Source of the DNA: Paenibacillus_AR mesotrionivorans
GTDB lineage: Bacteria > Bacillota > Bacilli > Paenibacillales > NBRC-103111
Length of the DNA: 64,000 nucleotides
Assembly (NCBI RefSeq): GCF_046098205.1
Contig: NZ_JBJURJ010000006.1
Span: 62,001-126,000, forward strand
Direction: 5' to 3'
Shown: one piece after another, positions 52,974 through 62,176 of the stretch
Position numbering within the stretch: the first letter of the stretch is position 1
Layout: the number at the start of each line of letters is the position of its first letter
The notes under the pieces: model-generated
Databases searched by the model: none
Told to the model about the DNA's origin: nothing
The model's input: only the letters and a program-made list of their open reading frames with translations
Position numbers and translations under genes: made by a program

Positions 52974-53004
52974 CTCCCCGATCTCTTCCGGAACGGGGAT
53001 TTTT
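52974..53004 (+). terminator. terminator after the coiled-coil gene
   Basis: CCCCG (52976-52980) pairs with CGGGG (52994-52998); a small inner TTCCGGAA may fold too; TTTTT follows at 53000-53004. Confidence 0.5.
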
Positions 53005-53040
53005 GGCGTCCGGCACGAAGTAAAGAAAATGGTCCAAACA

Positions 53041-53049
53041 TGTTATAAT
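53041..53049 (+). promoter_or_regulatory. extended -10 promoter for the SWIM/SNF2 operon
   Basis: TGTTATAAT, a perfect -10 (53044-53049) with the TGn extension, 35 bases before the chosen start at 53084; -35 is poor. It overlaps an upstream in-frame ATG at 53048, which is one reason to reject that start. Confidence 0.55.
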
Positions 53050-53083
53050 GACACCAACAAACATTATGTACGAGGTGTACAAT

Positions 53084-54868
53084 ATGGCGGTATCTTCGAT
53101 CCCTCCGAAGGCGATGCAGAATCTGAGGGCGTTTATAAAATTGAATATATCCAGTGAGCAGCTGGAGAAAGGGTATACCCTGTTCCGTCAGCCGGGGAGT
53201 GTGGAGTGGGTGTTTGCCGATGACGAGACGATGATTGCGGCTTGTTGGGAAGGCGACCACAGCTTCCGTGTGGAGCTTGATCCTTCCGCAGCGGACGAGC
53301 CTGTGTTTTGCAGCTGTGGGGACCGGTGCTGCCGGCATGACCTGGCGGTACTCCTGGATGTTTTGCGGGTGGCCGGCAAAATGCCGGAGATGTTCGTGAT
53401 GGAATGCCATGCTGCGGCCAAGAACCAGCTCCGCCAGGAGACGCACAAGGAGCTGGCCGCGGCGGACGAGCCTCCCGCAGCTCCCTCCGCTCCCACTGGG
53501 CAGAAGCAAACCGCAGAAGCAGAGCCTCTCTCCTGGGAGCCTCTTTCGCCGGAGCCACTGGCAGCGGTGGTGTCTCTAGCGGAGGCCCGTATGGATAAAA
53601 CCCGCGGCAAACGGGGAAAACTGACATTTTCTCAACCGGTCTTTCCCGAACCGGAGGAATCCGCTGCACAATGGCGCGCCTATTTCCGTGACAGGTTCCA
53701 CAAAGCACTTATGCATTCCCGCCCGGGCAATTACATGTTTGGCCTGGGATCGGAGCTGAAAGGCTTCTATTATCACGTCGTGGAGGAAATGGCGGATGAA
53801 TCCAAAGGGTGGCCGCCCACGGTTCGGGGACTGTTTGTGCTTCATGCCCAGCTCTATGCGATGGAAGCCCTTGAACAGTTTTTTGCCCAGCCCTCCTTTA
53901 ACCCTAGTCAAATATACGGTTTTTCTCAAATAACGAAGGAACTGGCCAGTGCCGCCTCCCAGCATATAGAAGAGATTTTGGCCGTTATCAACATGGAGGA
54001 AGTGCAGACCCGTTATAACGAAGCGATGAAGGAAGCGCTTGAGCTGCTCCGGCTGAATACCTTCACCCCCACTCCTCCCCATCTGGATTGGAGTGCACTG
54101 TACCAGACTCTGTGGGGAAGGATCTTCCTCTTCTCCGGTGAATGGGGAGCAGAGGAGCGAACCCGGCTGGAGGAGCTGCAGTCTCAGACAAGTAACGACA
54201 GTCTGTTAACCCGCGTCCGGACAAGCCTGGCTCTTTTTGATTTTTTGGACGGCAAGGATGAAGCTGCTTTGGCTATCCTAACGGCCCACTCGTCTCTTCC
54301 CCGGGACCGGTATATGTACTATGTGAACCATCTCTACGATCATCAGGCTTGGAGCCGGCTGCTGGTATGGCTGCGGGGGCTGACGCGTTTTTTGCGAAGA
54401 GAGTCCTATTTGTTGAACCATGAAATCTTTCCTATGTGGCTGAATGCGGCGGAATCGCAGCCCGAAGAGCCGGGCTGGATCGAATGGATCAAGCTGCTGC
54501 TGCCCCAATCCCAGGATATCTATACCATCTATCTGATCGAAAACGGTGATGCCCGGCAGGTGGCCCATATGCTGCTGTCGCAGGGGCACCCCATTTATTA
54601 TATAGACCGGGATATCCTGCGGCTGTTGGAAAAAACCGACCTCCGGCTGGTCCTTCCCCTCTACCACCAGGATGCGGAGCGGTACATTCTGGAGAAAAAC
54701 CGGCAATCCTACAAACAAGCGGTCCGGCTTCTGAAAAAACTCGCCGGTTTCTACAAGAAGCTGAAGGAGCAGGACCGCTGGCAGCTTTACATCGGACAGC
54801 TGGCGGAACGGCATTCGCGTCTGCGCGCCTTCCAGGAAGAGCTGCGGAGGGGGAAATTGATCCAATGA
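53084..54868 (+). CDS. SWIM zinc-finger protein
   Basis: A 594-residue protein. Residues about 76-90 carry the SWIM motif (CSCGDRCCRHDLAVLL, the C-x-C...C-x-H zinc site), which can bind DNA or protein. Residues 110-190 are Pro/Ala/Glu-rich, low complexity. The rest is helical with no named domain. SWIM proteins are found with SNF2-like ATPases in many bacteria, and here the stop overlaps the SNF2 gene (ATGA). ATG 53084 has GAGGTG six bases upstream; an ATG at 53048 would fall within the promoter. The role is unknown, probably in a DNA or chromatin-like remodelling complex. Confidence 0.85.
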   Translation: MAVSSIPPKAMQNLRAFIKLNISSEQLEKGYTLFRQPGSVEWVFADDETMIAACWEGDHSFRVELDPSAADEPVFCSCGDRCCRHDLAVLLDVLRVAGKMPEMFVMECHAAAKNQLRQETHKELAAADEPPAAPSAPTGQKQTAEAEPLSWEPLSPEPLAAVVSLAEARMDKTRGKRGKLTFSQPVFPEPEESAAQWRAYFRDRFHKALMHSRPGNYMFGLGSELKGFYYHVVEEMADESKGWPPTVRGLFVLHAQLYAMEALEQFFAQPSFNPSQIYGFSQITKELASAASQHIEEILAVINMEEVQTRYNEAMKEALELLRLNTFTPTPPHLDWSALYQTLWGRIFLFSGEWGAEERTRLEELQSQTSNDSLLTRVRTSLALFDFLDGKDEAALAILTAHSSLPRDRYMYYVNHLYDHQAWSRLLVWLRGLTRFLRRESYLLNHEIFPMWLNAAESQPEEPGWIEWIKLLLPQSQDIYTIYLIENGDARQVAHMLLSQGHPIYYIDRDILRLLEKTDLRLVLPLYHQDAERYILEKNRQSYKQAVRLLKKLAGFYKKLKEQDRWQLYIGQLAERHSRLRAFQEELRRGKLIQ

Positions 54869-57800
54869 GCATGTATGCACTTGTTGAAACCGTAACCTTG
54901 GATGCCGTACCAACAGATAAAGGACTTTTGCTCATACCAGTTGGCCGGCAGCCTCTCCCGATTGAACATGTGAAGCACCGGCTGTTTGCTTGGCATGAGG
55001 CCAGCTTTTACGGCACCCTGCTGGAAACCCTAAAGGGAGATTACAAAGGTGAGGATGCCATTGTCCTGCCCGAAGGGATGTCTTTTCGTTACCTGGCGAA
55101 GGACATTCATAACGCCGCTATTGAGATGGAATATACCCCGCGCCTGACCTATCTGATCCAAGCTGCTCCTATTCTGCTCCGCTGTCTGGAGGAAGGGCGT
55201 TTTGCCCCGGATTATGAGAGTTGGCGGGAAGGACGGCTGGGCTGGCGGCTTTTACTGGAGGATGAGGAGTCGGCAGAATGGGAAACCCTCCTGGAAGAGT
55301 CGGCTGAGGAGGGAATGAAGCCCCTTGTCGCAGAATGGCCTAACCGTGTGCTTGACGCCTGGACGAAGGAGCACACAGAAGTAAGCTCCGCTTGGGAAAA
55401 GCTTTTAGAGGCGTATCCTTTGATCCAGCCCACCCGCTTGTCCGGTCAAAACAATGACCCCACTGACGCTCCTGCAGAAGGACTTGTGGCAGATGAAGAG
55501 GATTGGCAGATCCTTACCGGTTGGAAAAAGGACGAGGTGCCCTTCCGGGTTACCCTCCGTCTTACCGAGCCAGGAACAACAGATGACCATGGTGAGGTTC
55601 GGGAGACTTGGCAGTTGGATACGGTGCTGCTGGACCGGGATAATCCAGCCTTTCGGGTGCTGTGGCAGGATAGGCTGGAAACCTCTGCGGCCCCCCTCCT
55701 CCCGGAAGCATGGCATGTGGAAGCGGGGCCCCGTGTGCAGAAGGAGCAACGGCGCTGGCTGACGGCGGTTCCCGGATTGGACGGCGCTGGCGGAACGGTG
55801 AAGCGTATTTTGCCGGATGAGGAGGTATGGCGTTTCCTCACTGAGGACAGTGTCCGTTTGGCTGAGGCGGGGGCTGCCGTGCTGCTTCCTGCCTGGTGGG
55901 AGCAGGTCCGCAAGCAGCGGGTCCGGTTGAAGGCCAAGGTCCGCTCCTCTGTGGGAGCGGCCGGCAGCATGTTCGGCATGGACGCGATTATTGAATTCGA
56001 CTGGCGGGTAGCCTTGGGAGAGGCGCAGCTTAGTGAGGAGGAATTCCTCCGGTTGGCCGAGCACAATAAACGTCTGCTCCGTGTGAACGGGGAATGGGTC
56101 CTGCTGGACCCAACCATGCTGGAGGCCATCCGCAAGATCATGAGCCGCACCCGCAAGAAGAATGGTCTGACCTTCCGCGAAGCTATGGAGCTGCATCTGT
56201 TGGGCGGAACGGAGCTGGAGCATGGGGAGACGGATGAGCCAGGGGCGGATGATCCGGACGAGGATGAAGGCCTGCTCCGCTTAGAGGTGGAATTGAACGA
56301 GCATCTGGGCAGGATGCTGGGGCAGCTTCAGGAAACGGCGACCATTCCCCTTTTGCCGGATCCGGCGGGGTTCCAGGGAGATCTCCGGCGTTACCAGCGG
56401 GAGGGCATGTCCTGGATGACCTTCTTAAGCCGGTTCGGACTGGGCGGCTGTTTGGCCGACGATATGGGTCTGGGCAAAACCGTCCAATGGATCTGTTACC
56501 TGCTCCATCTCAAGGAGAGCGGCCAGTTGACAGCCCCTGCCCTGCTAATCTGTCCCACCTCCGTTATCGGGAATTGGCAAAAGGAGCTGGAGCGTTTTGC
56601 GCCGGGGATGAATGTGCTGCTGCACTATGGGGCCCAGCGGGTCAAAGGGGAGGCCTTCCCTGCCTCTATCGAAGGTGCGGATGTGGTCCTGACCTCGTAT
56701 ACCCTGACCCAGATGGACGAGGAGTCTCTGGCCCAGGTGGAATGGAGCGCCCTCTGTCTGGATGAAGCGCAGAATATCAAAAATGCCTACACCAAACAAG
56801 CGGCTGCCGTCCGCAGGCTGAACGCCCGCCATCGGATTGCGCTGACGGGTACTCCGATTGAGAACAGGCTGACGGAGCTGTGGTCGATTTTTGACGTAGT
56901 GAATCCAGGTTATCTGGGTTCATTGGGTGAATTCAGGCGGAGTTTCGTGAGCGAGGTGGAAAAAGGCAACACCGCCCGCATCGGCCAGGTGCAGCAATTG
57001 ATCAAACCCTTCCTGCTGCGCCGCGTGAAGAAGGACCCTGCTATCCAGTTGGATCTGCCGGATAAGAACGAAATGAAAACCTTCGTGCCGCTGACCGCGG
57101 AGCAAGGTGCCCTGTATGAATCGATTGTGCAGGACATGCTGAACAAGGTGGAAACCCTCTCCCCTATGGAGCGTCGCGGCCTGATCCTGGCTACCCTTAC
57201 CCGGCTGAAGCAGGTGTGTGATCATCCTCTTTTGCTGGTCAAAAAAGGAGAAGAGGTTTCTTCGGAAGCAGGTTTGTTGGAGGAAGAAGAGTCCTCGTCC
57301 GGTGTGGGACGGGATCGTAGCGGGAGCGCCCGCAGTGTTGGCATGGCGGGTCAATCCGCCAAGCTGGCGCGTTTGCTGGAGATGATCGAGGAGCTTCGGG
57401 TGGAGGGTGATAAGTGCCTGATCTTCACCCAATTCGCCCAGATGGGGCGGCTGCTTCAAGAGACGCTAGCGGCGGAGCGAGGCGAAGCCGTCCTGTTCCT
57501 TCATGGCGGCGTGCCCAAGGCCAAACGGGATGAAATGGTGGATCGTTTCCAGGAGGATGCGGAGACGGGGATTTTTGTCCTGTCGCTGAAGGCCGGGGGA
57601 ACGGGGTTGAATCTGACGGCGGCCAACCATGTGTTCCACTTCGACCGGTGGTGGAATCCGGCGGTGGAGAACCAGGCTACGGACCGGGCCTTCCGGATCG
57701 GCCAACGCCGGGATGTGCAGGTGCATAAATTCATCTCTCTGGGCACCCTGGAGGAGCGCATCGACCAGATGATCGACAAAAAACAGGGCTTGAGCCAGCA

Positions 57801-57894
57801 GATTATCGGCAGCGGGGAAAACTGGATTACCGAGCTGTCCACCGACGAGCTGCGGGAGCTGTTCACCCTGCGGCGGCAGTGGATGGAAGAGTAA
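54865..57894 (+). CDS. SNF2-family ATPase/helicase
   Basis: A 1009-residue protein. The N-terminal half (1-490) is a bacterial SNF2-associated region. The C-terminal half is the SNF2/HepA-like motor: LRRYQREGMSWMTFL, Walker A DDMGLGKTVQW (about 532-542), DEAQ (about 633-636), LTGTPIENRLTELWSIFD, then the second RecA domain with CLIFTQFAQMGRLLQ, LSLKAGGTGLNLTAAN and ENQATDRAFRIGQ. It moves along double-stranded DNA or displaces proteins; it lacks nuclease or methylase domains. The gene is GC-rich and overlaps the SWIM gene. It could belong to a DNA-repair or defence complex, but no defence partner is visible in the window. Confidence 0.92.
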   Translation: MSMYALVETVTLDAVPTDKGLLLIPVGRQPLPIEHVKHRLFAWHEASFYGTLLETLKGDYKGEDAIVLPEGMSFRYLAKDIHNAAIEMEYTPRLTYLIQAAPILLRCLEEGRFAPDYESWREGRLGWRLLLEDEESAEWETLLEESAEEGMKPLVAEWPNRVLDAWTKEHTEVSSAWEKLLEAYPLIQPTRLSGQNNDPTDAPAEGLVADEEDWQILTGWKKDEVPFRVTLRLTEPGTTDDHGEVRETWQLDTVLLDRDNPAFRVLWQDRLETSAAPLLPEAWHVEAGPRVQKEQRRWLTAVPGLDGAGGTVKRILPDEEVWRFLTEDSVRLAEAGAAVLLPAWWEQVRKQRVRLKAKVRSSVGAAGSMFGMDAIIEFDWRVALGEAQLSEEEFLRLAEHNKRLLRVNGEWVLLDPTMLEAIRKIMSRTRKKNGLTFREAMELHLLGGTELEHGETDEPGADDPDEDEGLLRLEVELNEHLGRMLGQLQETATIPLLPDPAGFQGDLRRYQREGMSWMTFLSRFGLGGCLADDMGLGKTVQWICYLLHLKESGQLTAPALLICPTSVIGNWQKELERFAPGMNVLLHYGAQRVKGEAFPASIEGADVVLTSYTLTQMDEESLAQVEWSALCLDEAQNIKNAYTKQAAAVRRLNARHRIALTGTPIENRLTELWSIFDVVNPGYLGSLGEFRRSFVSEVEKGNTARIGQVQQLIKPFLLRRVKKDPAIQLDLPDKNEMKTFVPLTAEQGALYESIVQDMLNKVETLSPMERRGLILATLTRLKQVCDHPLLLVKKGEEVSSEAGLLEEEESSSGVGRDRSGSARSVGMAGQSAKLARLLEMIEELRVEGDKCLIFTQFAQMGRLLQETLAAERGEAVLFLHGGVPKAKRDEMVDRFQEDAETGIFVLSLKAGGTGLNLTAANHVFHFDRWWNPAVENQATDRAFRIGQRRDVQVHKFISLGTLEERIDQMIDKKQGLSQQIIGSGENWITELSTDELRELFTLRRQWMEE

Positions 57895-57993
57895 GACTTG
57901 TTGAGGCAGGATCAGCTTTATAAAAAGGGACCAGCCTATCCGGCTGCTTCCCCGGTCAATGGTGGCAATACTAGTGATGGAGGTATAGCGGAG

Positions 57994-58494
57994 ATGTCCG
58001 GTATGGAGAGGAAAAACGTAGAAGACGCTACGATAGAAGATACAGCAGCATCCCCTGAGGGGGAGGCTGGCGCTGTGCAGGCGCCAGCACCCAAGCGGCG
58101 CGGCCGCCCGCCGGGAGGCGGAAGGAGCGCCGCCGGTGGGGTGAAGGCGGCGGGTCGAGGTGAGGCGGCGGGGGAAGCTGACCGGGGTGGCGTGAAGCCT
58201 GCCGTGGCAGGCTCAGCCGGGACGAAGGACGCGGGGGCAGTCCGAGGCGGGACGGTTGACGTAACAGCAGGTACAGCTGGAGGGAAGCCTGCAAAGGCGG
58301 GCCCCGCTGGGGCGACGGAGATGAAGGCAGCCCCACCCCGCCGCGGCAGCAAGGCCGCTGCCCTGGCGGCCCAGCAAGCCGAGGAAGAGGCGCTGGAGCT
58401 CCAGCAGCTCACCGCCCCCCACATCCCCGACTGCTCCCCGGAGTGGCAGCAGTTTTATTTGAAGGTAAGGCGGGTAGCCGTAAGGGAGAAATAA
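57994..58494 (+). CDS. Ala/Gly-rich protein with AT-hook-like motif
   Basis: A 166-residue low-complexity basic protein, very GC-rich, located 100 bases after the SNF2 gene. KRRGRPPGGGRS resembles an AT-hook, a minor-groove DNA-binding motif, and PPRRGSKAAALAAQQAEEEA is a second basic stretch. The last 25 residues (HIPDCSPEWQQFYLKVRR) are non-repetitive. ATG 57994 has GGAGG ten bases upstream; a TTG at 57898 is an alternative. I do not recognise a family. Position suggests it serves the SNF2/SWIM system as a DNA-binding accessory (inference). Confidence 0.6.
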   Translation: MSGMERKNVEDATIEDTAASPEGEAGAVQAPAPKRRGRPPGGGRSAAGGVKAAGRGEAAGEADRGGVKPAVAGSAGTKDAGAVRGGTVDVTAGTAGGKPAKAGPAGATEMKAAPPRRGSKAAALAAQQAEEEALELQQLTAPHIPDCSPEWQQFYLKVRRVAVREK

Positions 58495-58570
58495 GCGAAT
58501 TGCTATAGCAGGACTGGTTGTGGCTGGTTGGGGCGTTTGGCTGGTTGGGCTTCTCCCCCGTTAGTGTTCT

Positions 58571-58756
58571 GTATCGGAACTTAGAAGCTCTTAGAGAGCT
58601 AAAAAGCCCATGGAAGTCCTGTAACGGAACTAGGAAGCGCTTAGCAGTGAAAAAAAGGTGGCGGAGAGCCAAAGGAGGCGTCTATGGAGCACTGAGTTCC
58701 GTTAGAACAAAAATTAGTCATTTTCGGGTCGCTAAGCGCTTCTGAGTTCCGTTAGC
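58571..58756. repeat. intergenic repeat with GGAACT...GCTTAG units
   Basis: Four related units lie between the AT-hook-like gene and the tail genes. Two run forward: TATCGGAACTTAGAAGCTCT at 58573 and TAACGGAACTAGGAAGCGCT at 58622. Two are inverted: a short one at 58691-58705 and a long one at 58719-58756 whose reverse complement reads TAACGGAACTCAGAAGCGCT. Units at 58621 and 58756 form an imperfect inverted pair of about 35 bp. Similar intergenic units are, to my recollection, common in Paenibacillus genomes. The rest of 58495-58799 holds no convincing gene. Confidence 0.7.
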
Positions 58757-58799
58757 GGCTCGAGTACCTAAGAGCGCCCCCAATAAAGACTAACACTCT

Positions 58800-58931
58800 C
58801 TACACTTCAATGAGATGCTGCAAACCTTGATCATTCAAAATCTCTGCCACTCCCGGCTTAAGCGTAGCCGGGATGTCTTTGTATGCCATCTTGCCAATAA
58901 TTACACGCTGTGCAAAAAACCTGGCCATCAT
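58800..58931 (-). CDS. xkdX: XkdX/CD1375-type short phage protein
   Basis: A 43-residue gene, ATG 58931 with GGAGGG seven bases upstream. The product ARFFAQRVIIGKMAYKDIP then LKPGVAEIL is typical of the short XkdX or CD1375-type proteins that follow the tail-fibre genes of PBSX-like phages and tail particles of Firmicutes. Function is unknown. It closes the tail cluster; no holin or lysin gene follows. Confidence 0.75.
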   Translation of the reverse strand: MMARFFAQRVIIGKMAYKDIPATLKPGVAEILNDQGLQHLIEV

Positions 58932-58976
58932 CACGAAACCCTCCCTTCTTCTTTTTTATAGGCCTCAAAACGATGA

Positions 58977-59432
58977 TTACGGATACACCTTCATCGCCAT
59001 TTCGGCAATCAAATCCTCGATAAACTCCGCGCGCTCAGCCAAAAGCTTATTCTCCGCTTCCAGCTGACGAATGCGTTCTGCCTCAGTAAGCGGCTTCGGT
59101 TCCTCCGGAAGATCCTTGATCGCGTTCCACGCATGCTGAAGCTCCTCCTCTGTGGGTTGGGGTTCCGGAAGGTTCCAGACGGCGATATACGGACCGCGCT
59201 CGGCAAGATCATAATCCACGCCCAAAGTCAGGCGGTTGTAATCCGTCGCATAATGGTAATGGATGCCTTCCACTTCCTCTGTCTCCCCCTCTCTCATAGG
59301 TCGAATTTGGAAACGGAAAAGGCCGTCTACGCCTGGACGTAAGACAGGGGTGGGGCCATCGTCACGGACAACATAATCCTTCATGACATCAGCCTTCGGT
59401 TGAATATGCAGGATTGCTCTAGCGATATTCAT
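58977..59432 (-). CDS. xkdW: XkdW-like tail protein
   Basis: A 151-residue protein: the N-terminal half is strand-rich (LHIQPKADVMKDYVVRDDGP), a short linker has WNLPEPQPTEEELQHAWNAI, and the C-terminal 40 residues form a helical coil (ERIRQLEAENKLLAERAEF). The WNLPxPxPTxxEL motif and the coil match XkdW, a small protein encoded after the fibre gene in PBSX. GGAGGG precedes the ATG. It probably assists fibre assembly or attaches to the fibre (inference). Confidence 0.78.
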   Translation of the reverse strand: MNIARAILHIQPKADVMKDYVVRDDGPTPVLRPGVDGLFRFQIRPMREGETEEVEGIHYHYATDYNRLTLGVDYDLAERGPYIAVWNLPEPQPTEEELQHAWNAIKDLPEEPKPLTEAERIRQLEAENKLLAERAEFIEDLIAEMAMKVYP

Positions 59433-59435
59433 TTT

Positions 59436-61586
59436 TCAACCCTCCCGATGAATAAATAAATTGGTTTTCGTGGTGTCGTGGAATAGTCCAACGTCTACAG
59501 AGGAGTATTGTATCACGTATATTTCCATGTATTGCCCGGCTAGAAGTAAAATGGGCTTGTTAATATGAAGCTGCAAGTCCTGCTGGACAGTATTTTGGGC
59601 AAATGATGTTAGATATTGTTCGCCATTAATCCATATAGAGAGATACGCACCTACACCTGCGGCCATACCCAAAAGCAAGGCTGATGCACTAACATGGTAA
59701 AATCCGGTTTGTAAAGCTATAAATCGGTTAGTAGTATGGTCGTAGTTGTTTAGCTGATCGTATATTTCCCGAACATAGTTGACCTTCACCCAAGTTGCCG
59801 GAGCAATGGTCTGCGACGCCAGAAGACATACCAATGCGTATGGCCTACTGCCTGCTGTGTTATCTCCCCATGGATTGATAACTCCATTTTCCTGTAATGT
59901 AATACCACCAGTAACTACCTGTTCCAAGGCTGTTCCTGTCGGCATCCCATTTGCCTTTGCAACAATAGAACCGGAAGCGGATGAAAACACTGCCGTATTT
60001 CCTGATCCTGCATTATTACTTGCTGTAACCCGACTTCCTTGCTCGGCTACAATAGCCACCAATTTGTTGCTGATTGTACTGTTATTGATATAGCAAACTG
60101 CTGAAACTGCATAAATACCATGTTTGTTTGATGCAGACTGGACGATGGACATATAGCTTAATCCAGCATACTGAGCTCGTACCACAGCAATACTTTGATT
60201 GCTTGTCGTTGTCGTTATATTAAACCCTCGGGCAATGACAGCCACGACACAATTGGAAATGGTTAAAGATTTGATTGTCCTCGATGTACTGACAATGGTA
60301 TCGCCAAGCAAATTTATTACAGCGTTTTTACCTGTGTACCCATCCAGTATTACATCCTCGTCATATGCGCCCGGCCCAACATTGATTGTCACCGTATGAT
60401 TAACTACTTGTGGAATCATACTGATTGCCTTGCCAATCGTCTTAAATGCCCCGGCTGCTGTGTTTACTGTGCCACTATTACTGTCGTAACCGTCTGTGCG
60501 GACGTAGTAAGTCACATCCGTTCGTGTCATCAACCGCTTATCTGTAAGTATCTCTGTACTGCTCCAATCGTCGGCATTATCAAGCCGGATATATACGCCT
60601 TTTTCATTTCCTCCAAGCGTGTATAGCTGGACTACGGCTTTGCCGTCATTATTGGTGTACACGCCGCGAAAACCAATATCTCCCCCGGCTGTTGCCTCAG
60701 TCGGTTTTTTTAAGTTAAGGGATTCACCAGCACCATATTTAAGAGCAGCGTCCCACCATCCCCCTAACTTACGCACGGCTCCAACTTGGTCAGCAGTCAC
60801 GGCATGAGGGTTATCTGTCCGACTTGCATGAGCGTCCACCGTATCCTTACGCGCAATATCCCCCGCTGCCGACGGGGCGGCAACCTGCGCCCGGCCGGAG
60901 GCATCCCGCTTCATCAGCGTACTTGGCGTGCCTAAATTTGTCGCGGCGTCCAGCACGGTCTTGATGGCAGCGATGCTCATACCCGGCAGCGTCCGCCAGG
61001 TGGCGCCGCCGGTGATGGCCTTTACCATGTTGGCGAGCCAGCCGAACAGGGTGGTGACGGTCCCGGTGTCCCCGGTGGGAGCGGTGGTGTCGGAGACGGT
61101 GCGGCTGCCTATGACGGCGTCGGTAGCCGAGGCGGCGCCGCCGGTTTTTTCGAAGGTGATAGCCGTGGTGTCCAGGGTGACCGCTCCGGTATTGGTCATT
61201 TTCCATTGGGTTTTCCCGTTGGCAGCCCCCTCCTCCACGTACACGCTGATGCCGGCCGCCAGCTTGGCGGTGCTGTTGGCATCCACCGCCCGTGTCCACG
61301 GCCCCGTCGCTACGGTATAAATTCCGTTTTCCTTCCCGGCCGTCTGGTTTTTCACCAGTACCCGGTTGCCTGCGCTGAGGGCAATGCCATCAATGGTTTG
61401 GGCGCCGCTCAGCACGATATTCCCCGTTGTGGCTGCCCTTACGTCACCGGAGACCGGGACCAGTCCAAGAGCTTCATCCAATTTTTCCACAGGGTTGTTG
61501 ATCATGGTGTCGATATTAAAGGTCTGATTGCCGTCCGTTGCCGGATCGGCCAGCTGAATGTTGAGATTCGGCGTATATTTAGGCAT
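59436..61586 (-). CDS. tail fibre/spike with beta-helix and C1q-like domain
   Basis: A 716-residue fibre. The N-terminal 45 residues (PNLNIQLADPATDGNQTFNI) are the usual baseplate-attachment part of such fibres. Next is a repeat region with HASRTDNPHAVTADQVGA (about 245-265), a motif common in phage fibres. Residues about 355-560 look like a pectate-lyase-type beta-helix (repeating short strands, GPGAYDEDVILDGY). The last 135 residues (FIALQTGFYHVSASALLLGM onward) look like a C1q/TNF-like jelly roll, used for trimeric receptor binding. The C-terminal half has lower GC than the N-terminal half, suggesting recombination. Confidence 0.82.
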   Translation of the reverse strand: MPKYTPNLNIQLADPATDGNQTFNIDTMINNPVEKLDEALGLVPVSGDVRAATTGNIVLSGAQTIDGIALSAGNRVLVKNQTAGKENGIYTVATGPWTRAVDANSTAKLAAGISVYVEEGAANGKTQWKMTNTGAVTLDTTAITFEKTGGAASATDAVIGSRTVSDTTAPTGDTGTVTTLFGWLANMVKAITGGATWRTLPGMSIAAIKTVLDAATNLGTPSTLMKRDASGRAQVAAPSAAGDIARKDTVDAHASRTDNPHAVTADQVGAVRKLGGWWDAALKYGAGESLNLKKPTEATAGGDIGFRGVYTNNDGKAVVQLYTLGGNEKGVYIRLDNADDWSSTEILTDKRLMTRTDVTYYVRTDGYDSNSGTVNTAAGAFKTIGKAISMIPQVVNHTVTINVGPGAYDEDVILDGYTGKNAVINLLGDTIVSTSRTIKSLTISNCVVAVIARGFNITTTTSNQSIAVVRAQYAGLSYMSIVQSASNKHGIYAVSAVCYINNSTISNKLVAIVAEQGSRVTASNNAGSGNTAVFSSASGSIVAKANGMPTGTALEQVVTGGITLQENGVINPWGDNTAGSRPYALVCLLASQTIAPATWVKVNYVREIYDQLNNYDHTTNRFIALQTGFYHVSASALLLGMAAGVGAYLSIWINGEQYLTSFAQNTVQQDLQLHINKPILLLAGQYMEIYVIQYSSVDVGLFHDTTKTNLFIHREG

Positions 61587-61601
61587 GGGCCCTCTCCTTT
61601 C

Positions 61602-62153
61602 TTAAGCGGGGATGAAGGGGGCAAAATCGTACAAGGACCGCCCCTCCAGCTCCCCGATGGTCATCACATTATGAACCTGGTTGATCAGCAAATATTTGTA
61701 CACATACACCACTGCCAAATGCGCTGGTTTGACCGCCTCCACCGCTGCCTTTAGATCAGTCAGATTAGGCGGCAGTCCGATAGTGCCGGCAAAACGGATG
61801 GTCAGCTTGTACAGCTCCGGCTCCTCCATCACTTCGATTTGCCCATTGTCATAAGCCTGGGCCACACTCTGGAGCAGCTCTGCCGTTACCGTCCCCGAAC
61901 CGCGGAGCTGGGAGCGGATCACCGCGCGGCGGTCATTTTCGTTTTTGGCGGTATCGGTTGGCAGCCCGAGAAAGCTCTCCCAAGCGGCTAGCCCCCAAGT
62001 GGCCGTGTCCACAAACAATTGGTTCAGCACGTCAGCCATCCCATTTTCCAAGAGCTCCAGCTCATCGGCTCCGGCATTCAGCACAGACCCGCAGGTCAGA
62101 TCCTCCTGATACAGCGGGGGGATATATCCCGCTACTTGCTCGCGCAAGCTCAT
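61602..62153 (-). CDS. xkdU: XkdU/YmfQ-type tail baseplate protein
   Basis: A 183-residue protein of the YmfQ (XkdU) family, starting MSLREQVAGYIPPLYQEDLT with the conserved WGLAAWESFLGLPTD and a C-terminal VKPAHLAVVYVYKYL. In contractile phages it sits between the baseplate J protein and the fibres. GGAG precedes the ATG. Tightly linked to the XkdT gene. Confidence 0.88.
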   Translation of the reverse strand: MSLREQVAGYIPPLYQEDLTCGSVLNAGADELELLENGMADVLNQLFVDTATWGLAAWESFLGLPTDTAKNENDRRAVIRSQLRGSGTVTAELLQSVAQAYDNGQIEVMEEPELYKLTIRFAGTIGLPPNLTDLKAAVEAVKPAHLAVVYVYKYLLINQVHNVMTIGELEGRSLYDFAPFIPA

Positions 62154-62176
62154 GTTGTCTCGTCTCCTCTCCTACC

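Noticed and set aside
54278..54913. Minus-strand frames opposite the SWIM and SNF2 genes
   Set aside because: Mirror frames of GC-rich genes without homology.
53084..57894. Defence island around the SNF2 gene
   Set aside because: No nuclease, methylase or other defence partner next to it; neighbours are a coiled-coil gene and a low-complexity protein.
58518..58745. 75-codon plus-strand frame across the repeat units
   Set aside because: It consists of repeat-unit sequence, lacks a site and is not protein-like.
61206..61754. Plus-strand frame opposite fibre/XkdU genes
   Set aside because: Antisense of tail genes that have clear family matches.
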